A stretch of 64,000 bases of DNA. Source: Cordylochernes scorpioides (lineage: Eukaryota; Arthropoda; Arachnida; Pseudoscorpiones; Chernetidae). The notes under the pieces are model-generated. The model ran no database searches. It worked only from the letters and a program-made list of their open reading frames with translations, and was not told where the DNA came from. The position numbers were made by a program, and so were the translations under genes. The stretch is from positions 52,217,921 to 52,281,920 of the forward strand of contig CP092870.1 in assembly GCA_030710605.1 (NCBI GenBank), written 5' to 3'. Of this stretch, positions 44,909 to 57,484 are shown piece after piece (position 1 is the first letter of the stretch; each line of letters starts with the position of its first letter).

Positions 44909-46284
44909 CAGTGTACTCCGCTTATAACGAAGTCGCATTATCCATGACAATCACTTTGTTATATCCGAAGTTTGTTATATCCGCAGTTGGAAAAAAATGT
45001 TTTGTACCAATAATTTTATTTACTATTCAACTCAAAAGAGCAACACAAAGATCAATAACAACCTCATCAGGTGTTTTTGGAGAAGTAGTTTGTGATTTTC
45101 TTTTGACATTTAGAAGTCAGTAACAAGTGCTGAACACTCTTTTCGATGTTGTCCAAGTCTGACAGATGCCTATGAAGAGACTTGGACTCATCCTGACATT
45201 TAAGAAACAATCGCAGAGTTTGAATGCTCTCCAAGACCTCTTTTGGATGCGGAATGTGGACAATTGGGTCTACTTCTTCATCAACTTGGTCCGTTTCTAC
45301 TTCTTCTTTTGCTTGAAGAATGCTCTCGACAATTTCTACATCGGATAACATGGCATTTGTAACGACGTCATTGTCAGCGTCAGCATAAGAATCGAAATCC
45401 ATCTCTAACGGTATTTTTAAAACTTCTTTCATGCGATTGCAGGCTGTAGTGTATCCAATGGAGAACTGACATCGGACTTAATAATTCCACTATGATGCCA
45501 ACAGTTGGAAATTGTCGCTGGAAGCACATCATTCCATGCTACAGATATAATATCCAGGGTCTTCGCCTTTTCGGAAAGCAATGGACCATTAACTGGAAGC
45601 GCTGCACTTCTTGCCTGCTTGAACCACTGCAGCAGAGCCTCATCAACATCAGCATATGTAGATCCACGTGTTCGTTTCCGACTGCTTTCTCCCGCATGCA
45701 GAGCTTGTTGGTGGATCTTCTCAGAGTTCTTTATTATGGTGCTGAGCGACGACTGTGGGATATTATGTTTCTGGGCAACATCTGTCTTTTTCTTCTTCTC
45801 CACTTCAATCTCTCTTAGGATTTGCAGCTTGACTGACAGAGATAGTGAGTTTCTTGTTTGTTTTCGTTCTCCTGCCATGGTAAACGTTAATAAAATATAA
45901 GCGTTTATTAAACAAATTAATTTTGTTTAAATAATGTAAAAAAAATACTTATAATATGTTTGCATATTTTAAAATTGTATATTATTAACTTATTTGTTGT
46001 GTATCATTAAATTTGTGTCATTCACACGTTGTAATTTGATATATATTATGCATAATATATTAGTCAATTATAATGGTAAATGAGAAAACTTCGTTATAAA
46101 CGGATAAAATAAAAATTTATACATGCAAATCACTTCGTTATAAGCGAAAATTATTTATATCCGACTTCGCAATATCCAGAGTTCTTTTAATGGTTTAAGC
46201 CCTTCTTTTCTTTCGTGCAGACAATTTCATTCGCTATATGCGGAATTTCGCTATAACCGACTTTGTTATAAGCGGAGTACACTG
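44909..46284 (-). mobile_element. Pogo/Tigger-like transposon with internal deletion
   Basis: The TIRs CAGTGTACTCCGCTTATAAC and inverse are flanked by TA at 44907-44908 and 46285-46286. It is 1376 bp. Further copies of the TTATA(A)GCGGA-type motif lie inside both ends. Confidence 0.88.
45067..45878 (-). pseudogene. Tigger transposase lacking its DDE core
   Basis: The N-terminus (45878-45429) has the CENP-B-like HTH (SLSVKLQILREIE, VAQKHNIPQSSLSTI) and the start of the second DNA-binding half (ADVDEALLQWFKQAR). After PVNGPLLSEKAK it jumps to AWNDVLPATISNCWHHSGI, a C-terminal motif, so the catalytic domain is missing. The tail (45432-45067), one frame off, ends KKITNYFSKNT. The product could bind TIRs but not cut. 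Confidence 0.85.
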
Positions 46285-46289
46285 TAGTT

Positions 46290-47260
46290 ATATCGCTTGA
46301 TGCGTAAACAAAATAGTAATATTTAAAACTACAACAAAAAGTGGCTTTGATCATTATGTCCACATTTTTAAAACGATTAAAAAATATACATACATTAATA
46401 TTTCATTTAAAAAATGGTCAGAAGTGGGATCTCTGTTTATAAGGAAAATTCCAAGATGTCAATGGAAACTTGAAGCATGGCGGCAGAGAAATAGGAAGTC
46501 CTGCAGGTTCTTTTCTCTGGAATGGTTTCGTTTAACATACATATCGAAGACGATCCAAAACACCTGCAAGCAAAGCAGCTGTCAACAATTAAGTGAACAT
46601 TTAAAATGGCCGAGCTTGTCGGCATTAGTGAGAGACATGAGTACCAACATAAAGCCACAAAAAGATCGAAATTCGAATATACGTAACCCGCGAAAATTCA
46701 AAATTCGCGATACTTTTTGAACACACCTCGTATAGGCTATTCAAAAATCTAAAAAGGTTAATGCGCTTTTTTTTTTTTGAAAATGTAAAACCAAAAGGCG
46801 TTAGTTCCAGCATTTTACCGCTTGGCGCCGCACTGGTCCTGACAATAAATGAATTTGATTGGTTAATAATTTTACACGTAGTTTGCTAGTCTGTTTACAC
46901 GATGAATGTTTTTAAAAGGTAAAATTATCCAATCGCCGTGAAACTTTAGGAAGTTATTTACTATAATACTGGGAAAGTTTCTGGTTTGAATTTGATTTGA
47001 AATAAATATTCGTTGCAATTTTATTTGCAAATTTTCTACTTCCACTCACAAGCAGCGCCTCTCGCGGCATCTGGTGAAATTACATTTATAAATTGTAAAA
47101 ATGCTAAAATGTGTTCCAAGTATAATAAATTTAATATTTAATTTGAGGATTTAGTAAAATAATATTCCAATGACGTTGTAAAAAACGTGGCATTTCAATA
47201 TTAAAATATATTTTTAAATATATATCTTATTTATAATTTAATAAATGTTTTGAAAATTAT
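46290..47260. other. Unassigned region with mariner-end-like sequence
   Basis: The minus strand at about 46732-46701 reads GAGGTGTGTTCAAAAAGTAT, like a mariner-family terminus. No transposase was recognised. From about 46990 to 47090 the sequence resembles internal parts of the Helitron-like repeats. Confidence 0.3.
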
Positions 47261-47264
47261 TATG

Positions 47265-47423
47265 TGCTTCAAAAATATATTTAAACGCATATAACAATAT
47301 TTATATACGTTTATAAATCTATATTTAGGTGGATTGGATGTTTTCTAGAATCGTTTTAACGAATGTTCGTTAGGCAAACTTTTACTCGGGTAAAAACCGG
47401 GCGAAGCCGGGTACATTCGCTAA
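47265..47423 (+). mobile_element. Helitron-like 3' end
   Basis: Same family as 24525-24708 (ATATACGTTTATAAAT, GGTGGATTGGATGTTTTCTA). It ends with the hairpin CCGGGCGAAGCCGGG, then CTAA at 47420-47423. A further partial hairpin copy lies at about 47535-47585. Confidence 0.55.
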
Positions 47424-47599
47424 ATACAGTTATTTACAAATGTTCGTTTGTGGCAAGATACTATTCCTTCAACTCAAATTACCAAGTGGACCAATTAATA
47501 TTGATTTTATTCTACTTATCGAGTATTTTTCAATTTTCGTTAGGCAAACTTTTCCTCGGGTAAAAACCGCGCGAAGCCAGGAACATATATATATGCTTG

Positions 47600-47939
47600 T
47601 CGGCTATGCACGCCCTCAATATATTTAACTAATCTCGCTGAAATTTGAACAGGACAGAGAGTTAAATCTGGAAGAGCTTTTTGTCGCACTTTTAACCAAG
47701 AAAAACTATAATTAACCAAGTACTGAGCGCAACAATATTTTTTTAGTTAAAAATGATTATGACAATATTGCTGTATCGTGCTTGATTTACAAAAACAAAA
47801 TTCTTTAGGGGAATATTCACTAAAGCAGACCACGGGCGAAGCCAGATAATAAGTTTAGTAGGCAGGAACAAAATTCTACCAGCGAAACATTCATTTGAGC
47901 AGAACACACACGAAGCCAGGTCATCTCTATATATAAAAT
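47600..47939. other. Fragmentary Helitron-like sequence
   Basis: Two more weakened hairpin-like motifs (ACGGGCGAAGCCAG near 47830, ACACGAAGCCAGG near 47907). No gene is seen. Confidence 0.35.
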
Positions 47940-47980
47940 ATCGTTTCTCGGCCTTTTGACTAAGGTCATGTAGTATATCT
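47940..47980 (+). pseudogene. U2 snRNA 5'-end fragment
   Basis: ATCGTTTCTCGGCCTTTTGA followed by CTAAGGTCATGTAGTAT matches the conserved first 35-40 nt of U2 spliceosomal RNA with a few substitutions and a small deletion. The branch-site-recognition region is degenerate and the rest of U2 is absent. It is a pseudogene, not a working snRNA. Confidence 0.75.
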
Positions 47981-48299
47981 CTAGATATTTTTATTTATAT
48001 ATATCCTTTTTAAAATAAATTCAGTAGACAGAGTGGATATGTTTACTTGAAAAATATATTTCATATATATGGTAATTTAAACCAACAACCCCATATTGTA
48101 TAATACTTATAACAAGATTGTCATGTTGTATGTAGAAACACATCTGTAAATGGTTATATGCATGATTGACAAGTACCATTATATCATCATATGTATTGTA
48201 CTTTGTACAAACTGAGGATAATAAATAAAACTCTGTAATAGATTAAGAGTTGAGCTAAAGAGGATAGAACCACAAAAACGTCTAAATTCGAGATAGATG
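47981..48299. other. No recognisable gene
   Basis: AT-rich; nothing assigned. Confidence 0.5.
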
Positions 48300-48760
48300 T
48301 AAATCACAAAGCAACTTCTAAAGATAGATTGGAAGCCGTCAGGTCGGCGCTAGTGTCCAGTTTCGACACGTGCTGTAATGCAATATTTCTTTGTCAGAGG
48401 AGTTATATAAAAAGCCTCCCCCGGCTTAGCAACAGTTAGTCAGTTCACCATCAGCGCGTCGTCGGTTGTCTCCAAGGTCCACCTCATTCACCATGTAGTC
48501 AGTAAGAACTCTTCTATCTCTCCATCTTGCTCTTAGCTCGACTTTTATCTGTTCATGGAACTTTCCTACTACGACTGTGTCTCTTCGTTTTTTTTTTTTT
48601 TTTGTGTGTGTGGACATTCCCAAGCTTTCTACTCTGCCTCAACCACGACTGCCTGTACTCTGTGAAAACTGTTAAAGGTCCTACAAGGTGCAGAGAGGTA
48701 CTGGAAAACTCTCCACGCCCTGACTGTCCCTCTCGGTTACTACAGGTTTGACCCTCGGTT
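48300..48760 (+). repeat. LTR-derived segment with TATA and initiator
   Basis: TTATATAAAAAGCC near 48404 and TTAGTCAGTTC about 30 nt on look like an LTR promoter and cap site. The transcribed part (CCACGACTGCCTGTACTCTG) matches the inverted segment at 59100-59350. No partner LTR or coding was found beside it, so it is a solo or truncated LTR. Confidence 0.5.
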
Positions 48761-48852
48761 GCCACATATATTATATAAATATATAATGTAACGAAAATTA
48801 TTATCATTATTATCATAATATTCTGTGTGTTCCTGAATATTATTATCTATAA

Positions 48853-48914
48853 TATTCGTTAGGCAAACTTCCACTCGGATAAAACCCGGGAGAGGCCGGG
48901 TACACATCCGCTAA
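48853..48914 (+). mobile_element. Helitron-like 3' end fragment
   Basis: ATTCGTTAGGCAAACTT, then the hairpin CCCGGGAGAGGCCGGG, then CTAA. Related to 47265-47423. Confidence 0.45.
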
Positions 48915-48989
48915 TAAATCTATAAAAACAATCATCATCATTAAAAAGGAAGTTGCCAAACAGTTTGAAAATCTCAAACACACGAGACT

Positions 48990-50860
48990 TGGGATTTGAA
49001 AGCAGAATATCTACTGCTGATCTTCAATCTCAGATCGTGTTTTAAAGACAAAGAACCGGTCCATTCTTTTCAAGAAATTATCTTTTGTCACGCGGTTCCT
49101 TCAACGGACTATCTATCTGGCTCGGACCTGTTCCTCCGTATTACAACCAGCTTCAAGGTAAAGTCTCCAAACTTCAATGGCACCTTTTCATGGACTACCT
49201 TCAGAGCGCAGTTCGAGTCAATAGATGGTTCGATATCAAGATAGTGGTTGTTTGGCGGCTGCTCTTCGTGGTTCAGCCGCCGAGATTCTGGAGGTTATAA
49301 CCGTGGAGAAATAGCTAGCCTGAGGAACCTTGGTCGACTCTCTAAATGGAAGATACGGAAACGATTACCATCAGCATCTTCATGCAATTCGTTTTCTAAA
49401 TAAGATACAGGCTAAAGTTGAACCATTATAATAAGTTATAAGATTTTATAGACTAGAAAAATATTATAGAAGCCCGACGAGATTCTGATATGCAGCAATA
49501 TGCCCGGCTATCGCCTTTCTGAAATTTCCAAGTGCTAATTATGGCTATTAGGTATGTAGCGTCTCAACAAACTTTGAAAAATTCTTCGATTTGATCCTTA
49601 TATAAAAGTTAGTACCTACCCTTTCAGACATCTTTATCAAAGCCAACTCACCCCAAGTGGAAATAAAGTGAGATGCTGTAGATGTAATCAAAATGAACAT
49701 CTGCATCAAAAATATTCCTAAATTATTTCAAAGACGCGAAAAAATTCCTGACATCCAGAAAAACGACAATTAGTCGCAGACTGAGATATCCTCAACAAGA
49801 AGAAAAACCTTTATCAAAGCCATGCTAGCCTCAGTTTTTCAAGGAAAGAAAATGAAGATACTTTTTATGTAAGGGAGTGTTCAAGGAATTTCTTGCTGCA
49901 TGGTCATTGACATCGGGTTAAACACCAGTATCATTCGAAATTATGTATTCTATTAACTAACCTCAAAACTCCGCGCAGTTTGAATTACCGAAAATCCTTT
50001 TCATAGCTACAGAAATCTGGGATCAGGCACCTATACAAAACCGAGTGCTCTTTGAGATTCAAATCGGTGAAAACGTCATCCAGAATCTCGGGTATGTAGC
50101 TAATATAATGGTCGATGTCATTATTGGATTTAGTTTATTGAGTAAATATATACTGATGCCGTATAGATTTAAGATAAGGTATTCGATTTTTTGACATAGG
50201 AAATTACTATTTTAAAGGGTAGACCAACGGACTTCACACAGGCTTTCCGAGTTGTGGTCAGGGAAGATGTAGAAATTCCAACACGGAGTGAATGTATTGT
50301 CAGAGGCGATTTAGAGGTGTTGAAAATACCGTTTTGCCTTGCCATTTTGGAAGAAAGTAAGCCTGGAAGTGAAGTCATTATTGCTAAAGAATCGATCGTA
50401 ATTCAGAGCAAGTCCATACCTCTTCGTGTTGGCAATTGGTACTAGTCTTCTGAAGTACTCAAGAAAGGATTTTAATTAGGTATCGTTGAGCCTTTTGTCA
50501 CCGTGACTCAGCATCATAAAGTTTAATACATCATCACAATTGTAAACAAAGTACTGGATCACCTTGAGAACCTCGGGGAAACTTCCAAAATAGGTTTTCA
50601 TAGTCGCCCAAAGATTGGGGGAGGACCAAAACGAATCAGCATTGGATCGACACGAAGGAATCTCCACGTATAAAACAAGCACCAAAACCAATTCCTCTTG
50701 ATCAAAGACGAGGGCTGAAACTCTAGTGAAATATAAATTGGATCAAGAAGTCATCGAGCTATCTTCCACTCCTTGTAACTCACCGGTTGTGCTTACCTTA
50801 AAGAATGGTGAGTCCATCCAGTTCATTGTTGAATAGTGAATGCTGATCGATTACACACAT
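48990..50860 (+). pseudogene. Decayed Ty3/gypsy gag-pol fragment
   Basis: Gag-like FNGTFSWTTFRAQFE near 49178 sits in scrambled frames. A retropepsin-flap-like stretch follows near 50090 (GYVANIMVDVIIGF), then VEIPTRSECIVRGDLEVL near 50270 and the RT entry SSTPCNSPVVL near 50765. Many stops. LTRs were not found. The clade differs from gypsy 1 and 2. Confidence 0.55.
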
Positions 50861-51158
50861 TAAGATCTTACCCCCTTTGTAGAATAGACACTATATTCAA
50901 CTCTTTCTCTGATTACAAATGGTTTTCTACTTAAGAAGTGAAAAGTGGGTATTGACAAGTAGAGATGCACCTCAACGATCCAATGCATCGCAGTACACTC
51001 GGCGTGGCAGACTTACATGATGCAATATGGGGTGTGGGGTGAGACAATTCTTCAGGGCGTCGAAAGCCTTTGTCAAGAGTTATTTCAGACCCACGTCACA
51101 TTCTTTTAGAAGGTTGTTAAGTGAAGTCCGCAAGCGGGCATAGTCCGGGAAGAACTTG

Positions 51159-51830
51159 TTATAAACGTTCACCGCATCTAGGAAGGACTAATGTTTTGTG
51201 TTTATGGCGTTTATTATGTCTGTATTGCGTGCGAGAGGTGTGATGGTACTGGGTGTCATCGTATATCTCAAGAATTCTATATTTTAAATTAAGAAATGCG
51301 CAATTCGGGAAGTTGAGCTGTAACCTCTCGGTCTGGCAAAACGCCATAAATTCTCGCAAGGGTGTTTGGTGTTCTTCCAATGTTTTGGAATAGATGATAA
51401 AGTCATCTAAAAATGGAACATGGTGAATGGTGGTAAATTATACATCATTTGGGGATGTACATGTCGTTTGGTGAGTGGTCGTACAGGGTACACGAGTTAA
51501 TGTGTATCAAGGAAAATATGCATAAAGTCTTTGGGTGCCTGTATGGCACATGCTGGTGATATACCTCGAGTTCGTGGTTGGAACATGTATAGGGCGGGTG
51601 CGTTATATAGACGTTGCCACAATAGATGATACAGCATGCTCATCGGACGAATGTACATATTGACTGTTCTGTGCGGTAGGCATATATATGATGCGGCCCA
51701 TTTAATTGACCGCTTGACATTGCCAATATGTGCATTCGCACTATGCAAGTGTAAAATGATAGGCGGAGCATGAGAAGGGAACTTGGAGCTGAAACATAGT
51801 GCCTTTTCTGACATAAACTCGAATTTTTGA
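51159..51830 (-). pseudogene. Decayed gypsy RT and integrase fragments, rearranged
   Basis: The minus strand reads FLDDFIIYSKTLEEHQTPL (RT catalytic loop) followed by a LQLNFPNCAFLN-type palm segment (51415-51159). Upstream on the same strand (51814-51497) is an integrase zinc-like HLHSANAHIGNVKR. RT normally precedes integrase, so the order has been shuffled. Confidence 0.45.
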
Positions 51831-54276
51831 ATCTTTCAGGGTGTTTATGGATAGTTTTACAAACGGAAGAGGAGCAATCAATATATGGAAAATCTATGTC
51901 CTGGTTACTTGTCCTAGGGATCTGGGTCGAGGTTGAACCTTCTATGGAATTTATGAGTAAAATAGAGTTATGATGAATTTTTTAAATTTTCAAATAAATA
52001 TTGATAAATATTATTAGGCTATGTGTACTATGTTGACTATGTTTACACCCCGCACCCGTGTCAACTAGAAATAGTAGGGGCATACATTGGGAGAGGAAGA
52101 ATTCTACAATTAGCTGCTTGACGAAGAAAACAGTCTGCTGCATGTCAAAAAGAATCAGTGGTGCCTACCTGGCTCTCCTCGGATCTGTCCGAGCTTGGTC
52201 GAGTGTTCGTGGCTTGCTTGGCTGGGCTAGAAATCCCCGGCCATGGTCGCTATGGTCGCATGTGCACTATAGTGATGCACCCTCTTGTAGCGGCAATTCG
52301 GAATGCCAGTCGGGCCCACCGCAGTCACAGCTGTAATCAGACAGGACTGAAAAAGACGTGTTTGTGTAGGTTCCTGCAAGTTCGGCGAAACATCGCTTGC
52401 TGTTTTGATGTGTAGGCACTTTTTCCACGCGCTCGTGATACTACAGAGCACCACTCGCCTAACGAATTTGGGGCGGACACTCGGATTAGGCGCTGGTTGA
52501 GACTTGGAAGACTTTCGGTCAAGGTTTCCAGAATCACTTCTTGTGAAGGTCCAAGTTGAAGGTCCATCGTACACTTTTTCTGATAGTTATCTTCGAGGCT
52601 GGTATAGCCTTGCAATTTGATGCCAGAGATTTTGGGGTAGGACGTATCGATGGTGTACGGAAACAAATCAATGAAAATATGTCTAACGTCGGTGTAGGGT
52701 CGCTCGTCGAACGAATAGCTTTGTAAACAAGCTTAATGCTTTGTCGGCTAGGAAGTGATGCATATTGATTAGTTTTGGGTGGTCAACAGGAGGCTGCTGG
52801 CAAGGCTCCCGTCAGAACAGCGTGGCCTTTCTATATCAGCTGTGGGGAGAACTCAATCTTGGTCAGTTTGCAGGTTAGATCGTCTGTCTCGTTGTTCTTC
52901 TGTCTACTGGTTGCTTTTGTTTCCGATTTATCCAGTTGTCTGTTTGTATCCTCTTTTTATGCGTAATTCTTTTGTTGTTTTTTTAAACACAGAATTCTAA
53001 GTTACAGGCTTTAAAGTATCCTGTCGACTTTCGAAAAGGCTGAGGTGATCTGGAAGTCCACTAATAAGGGAGAAATAAATCTCTCCTAACTAGACGGCCC
53101 ATCGGAATCTATCACCTGGTTTTTGCCGTCTGTGGCCAAGTTACTTCTCCTTTGTCTTGTAGACAAGACACATGAAGGATTTCGTAAACAAGAAGCTCCC
53201 AAACATCGATGACAATAAGGTAGTTCTTAAATTCTGGGTGAATTCAGGTGCGCACAAGGTTTGACGGGTAGTTAGCGAAAGTCCTGAAGAACATGAGAGA
53301 CTCACCAGCGTGAAGTCTGGACTGGACTGTTTATCGTGCTGATCTGCTGATTTCCACTGAATCTGTAAACTCTGACTGAACCATGTAGACGGGACTCGAT
53401 CCCTTTTTTAGGGAAGAGGTCACATGATGATTTTTGGAACAGTACGTCATAGCAAAATGGCTGACACATTTTTGGATAGGGAAGAAGCATCTATTTTGGT
53501 TGTGTACTCTCTTTTCTCACCCAGGTTATTTAAACAACTTACTTCCTGTCTTTTTCAGAGGGCGTAATTTCATTCAATTTTGTCATTTATTTTTATAGAG
53601 TTCAAAGGTTAGTTTATTTGCCATACATTGAAAGACTGAAAAGGTTTTTTATAAGGTGAAGATACATTTAAATTATTTATGAACAGGAAAAAAAATGGTT
53701 GAGATGGGATGTTTGTCAGGTTAAAGCTAGTTGACACATAAGATAACGTTATTTTATTGCGACATTGATATACCAGAATAAAGCCTTTCCCTTTAATTAT
53801 GCATAAGAACCATATGCACTGTCCATCATATTTACTAGTGATTATACCATATCACCAGATTCAACAAATTCAGACAAAATTCCAACCTGTATACCTTGGT
53901 TTCGGGCTTTGGCCTTCGTAAACACATAGGCGGTTTTGATATCCAGTTTCCTAGCCTGTTTGGTAAATTACCTTTCTTAGGAGATTATGTAATCGAATCT
54001 ACCCCTGGACTGATGAGGGCCAAAGCTCTAAAACATATTATATAGGATGATTTTTGTTCTAATTTGCTAAAACTGGTGTTTCGGCTCATTCTTTATCATC
54101 ACTAGTCAAGCTTTTGCTAGGGTGATGAAAGATAGATCGTTTTGATGTATAAGTAAAAGGAGAGGCGCCTCTTTCGGTACATGAATATTATTCTTCTGCA
54201 ACTTTATGTTGTATGTATATATATATATTATAAATAAAATATTAGATTTTCTTCTGTTTTTTGATTGTTATTTATA
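51831..54276. other. No recognisable gene; hammerhead-like scrap at 54010
   Basis: Several open frames of 60-115 codons (for example 52337-52666 minus) match nothing I know. At 54010-54034 CTGATGA is followed by AGGGC-CAAA-GCTCT and AAAAC, a hammerhead-type core with GAAA altered to AAAA. Confidence 0.4.
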
Positions 54277-55566
54277 CAGGGTGTACCAGGTAAATTGGGA
54301 CTAACTTTGACAGTCCATAAAACAAAAACTACTTGAGATTAAAAACTTGTTTTTTTTTTATTATGTAGCCATATTCATGTAAAATGCAACAGTACATGTG
54401 TGCGCAGTGTAGTGATGAAGAGTAACCGACAATTTGAAAATCGAGCTGCCATCATCGTTGCTCTGCGCCGGAAGAGATAGTGGATTTTCTTAAGTTGCCC
54501 AAAACCACTATTTATCGTGTCAAGAAGCAGTTTGATGAGGCCGACAGTACCAAAGAGGGGATAGCTACAAGGAAAAAGCACTCGCGTCGATCGGACAGGG
54601 TAAGAGGCGAAGAATTTGTCAAAAATGTCAAGGAGAAGATTGATGGAAACCCTGGGAAGAGCATGAGGGCCATAGCCAAGGAAATGGACGTTGGCTCTAT
54701 GACAATTGTCAGAACTATCCATGAGGACCTTGGTCTCAAGTCTTATGCCCTTCGGAAAGGTCAGTTGCTGACTGAGAATTTGAAGAATAACAGAAAAGGA
54801 AAGGCTGCTGCCCTCCTCAACAACCTGAAACACGACTCTTTTGGCATGCTAAGGTTCTTCTCTGACGAAAAGAACTTTGACGTGGACCAAAAGGTAAATC
54901 CCAGGAATGATCGCTGGATCTGTAAAGACCCCTCAGAGATACCTGTCGTGATGCACACGAAATTTCCTGCCTCCGTAATGGTCCTTGGCGTTATCAGCAG
55001 TGAAGGTGATGTCATGCCTCCCCATTTCTTTGAGAAGGGCCTTAGGATGAAGGCTGACACCTAAATCAATGTTCTGGAGACCGTTGTGAAGCCTTGGATG
55101 GACATGGTGGCCGCAGGAAGGAAGTATGTCTTCCAACAGGACTCAGCTCCAGCCCATAAGGCAAAAAAGACACAATCGTGGCTGACACTTAACGTTCCTA
55201 GTCACTGGGGTCCTGATATTTGGCCCCCTAATTCTCCAGATTGCAATCCCCTCGACTACTATGTATGGGGCGTTGTTGAGAGAGATGTCAACAAAGCTCC
55301 TCATACCACCATCCAGTCTGTCAAGAAAGCAGTTCACACGGTGATGACCCAAATGGACAAGGTCATCGTCGCCAAGGCCTGTGCTTCATTCCGCACTCGC
55401 CTCGAGACTGTTGTAGCTAATAATGGAAACTACATTGAATATATAAAAACTATATCCTTTTATCTACTACTGTGTCAAATTTCATTCGGATATTTTAATT
55501 TTTACTTGCAAAAAATTTCAGTTAAAATACCATTGTTGAAATTCCCAATTTACCTGGTACACCCTG
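54277..55566 (+). mobile_element. Mariner-type transposon with TIRs
   Basis: CAGGGTGTACCAGGTAAATT at 54277 and its inverse ending at 55566, flanked by TA on both sides. It is 1290 bp. The TIRs continue a few bases further as TGGGA. Confidence 0.9.
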
Positions 55567-55601
55567 TATATATATCATTAATTTATATATTATCTTCATG
55601 A
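54415..55601 (+). pseudogene. DD37D mariner transposase, one stop and one frameshift
   Basis: ATG 54415 starts MKSNRQFENRAAI. A one-base shift near 54475 leads into VDFLKLPKTTIYRVKK (HTH) and MRAIAKEMDVGSMTI (second HTH). The catalytic triad is FSDEKNFDVD, FQQDSAPAHKA and SPDCNPLDYYVWG, with 37 residues between the last two Asp by my count. TAA at 55062-55064 interrupts the frame where TAC/TAT would restore sense. The frame then reads through the right TIR to 55601, suggesting the natural stop is also lost. It shares its spacing class with the decayed copy at 25530-26560. Confidence 0.87.
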
Positions 55602-55609
55602 TAAAGAAG

Positions 55610-56530
55610 TTCTTGCCATGTTTAAAAAAAATTTAGCACTTCCATCACTACCAGTATGGATAGGAGTTCCTTCTTCGAACCAACCATATCTTATGCATCA
55701 TAATATAATTGTTCAAATAAAAGACTCAATTTAAAGTTTGCCCGAAGAAGCATTGCTCGAAGCATATTATATATATATAATTGTATGTAATTCTACTGTC
55801 CTCAAAGCTTATGTCCATAGTTCTTCTAAAATACCCATTCCAAGAGTCTTGTATCAGTATCACTATAAAAGGAAGTTCCAAAAATACAATATAACAGCGG
55901 TATGGTAGATTAAACTGGCGACACCGCTGGCAGGGTTTACTACTGATGAGTCAGGCCCTGCCTTTAATTTTTCTATTGCAGTAAGGGCAGTAAAAATTGT
56001 TTAATTTTCAAAAGAATCATACGCGTCTATAATAGTTTCGAATATTCACAACCATGCCTTCTTACAATGGTTCCTCAGCATAGAGAATCCAGAAAGTCTT
56101 AGCTTACAAGATGGATGAAACATTTATAAGACATTAATTAAGTTCCACATCGACCGGGAAGTTTGTACAAGAATACTGATGCTCTTTCCAGGTCAATACT
56201 GGGCTTTAATATAGGATGGCTGTTATAAAGAGAGAAACCTGTATACTGCGGTTAGAGTACTAAAAGAGTTATATATTTTAAATATATAAATTGATCTATT
56301 TCTAAAACCTATTTAATAAATTTTCAAAGTATTATATGCATATGTATATTTTTGAAAATAGAGCAATCCATAAATATATATCTAGTTAAAAAATCATATA
56401 TTGGATCAAAAATATTAATTTACCAATATTTCAGTTAACTGAACGCCAACCTTTTTCTAGGTACAACAACTATTTATGTGAACAACCAAATATTTGTAAA
56501 AAAAAATAGTAAAAATGTTATATTGTACTG
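55610..56530. other. No recognisable gene
   Basis: AT-rich with short (AT)n. Nothing assigned. Confidence 0.5.
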
Positions 56531-56539
56531 GGATAAGGT

Positions 56540-56725
56540 GCATAAATTGCCCGAAAGGCGTCCGTGGGTAGCTTTTCTTGGTTAATCAAGAATAATGGGC
56601 ATTTGCCCAATTCTGGAATAATTAAAAATCAACGAGAAAAGTTGATATTTATTACGATAGATGGCACAAGCCTTCAGCAACTTTCAGTTGCGCGATAGGG
56701 AGATGCCTTTTTCATAACAAAATAT
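56540..56725 (+). repeat. Hammerhead-bearing repeat family, partial copy
   Basis: Retains CCGAAAGGCGTCCGTGGGTA and the downstream CAGCAACTTTCAGTTGCGCGA, but lacks the CTGATGA half of the core. Same family as 24905-25110. Confidence 0.45.
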
Positions 56726-57484
56726 TTGTTCCTTAGAATTTCAATATATGCTTTTTTATTTAATATTTCATATATTTTTACCTTAATTGTGCATACCTTA
56801 ACAAATATATTTTTTAAATACAGCCTATAGACAATTTTCAAGACTTATTTGATGAGCCAACTGCCAGAAAAGATTAATGTGAACGTTCACTAACTCCTTC
56901 CCACCACATATTCCTTAACTCTGCCTTTGTCGGTCCCAAGCCCGGATGAAAAAGGATGAGGGTGAGTAGTAACAAGCTCACTAAAAAACCTGGGTTCAGC
57001 TGGCCCGGCTGATAGTACCCTGTAAGGGCTCCTGGTCCAGGGATACAGGATGAGCAGCATTTATACTCCATGTTTGGAGCGGCTGCACATGGAGTCTGTT
57101 TTTCATGTCAGAGGCGGCCATTTCTTCTGGAGCTAAGTCGGCCTGCCACTGAGTAGTGCTCCCAGTCTTAATGACAAAGGCAGATGCATTCTTATTCAAC
57201 CAGACATGGTCTCAAGCTTTACAAGCTTGATACCCTTTGATTGAGTGGAGATAAGAAAGAAGAAGAAGACATATTCCTTTAGATAGTGAACTTGAACAGC
57301 GGTCTTTATTCCATTATTTTATTCAACTATTTTCACACAGGGTCTGTTGTTTGAGAAGACAACAGTGAGAAATTATAGTGTGTGTGATGATTTCACATGT
57401 CATATAGTCCATATAACTATATAAGATACTCTACATATATATATAGTTCTGTGAAAAATAATACAAAAGTGAATTTGTACTTGG
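56726..57484. other. No recognisable gene
   Basis: GC-richer patch at 56880-57260 with short frames on the minus strand (67 and 65 codons) that I do not recognise. The rest is AT-rich. Confidence 0.45.

Noticed and set aside
45492-45900. Plus-strand frames opposite the Tigger transposase
   Set aside because: Antisense shadows of the HTH-encoding frame.
55933-55955. CTGATGAGTC near 55.94 kb as a hammerhead
   Set aside because: No GAAA or stem II partner follows.
56874-57199. Minus-strand frames of 65-67 codons as a gene
   Set aside because: No recognisable domain, no splice or promoter context; likely part of an unidentified repeat.
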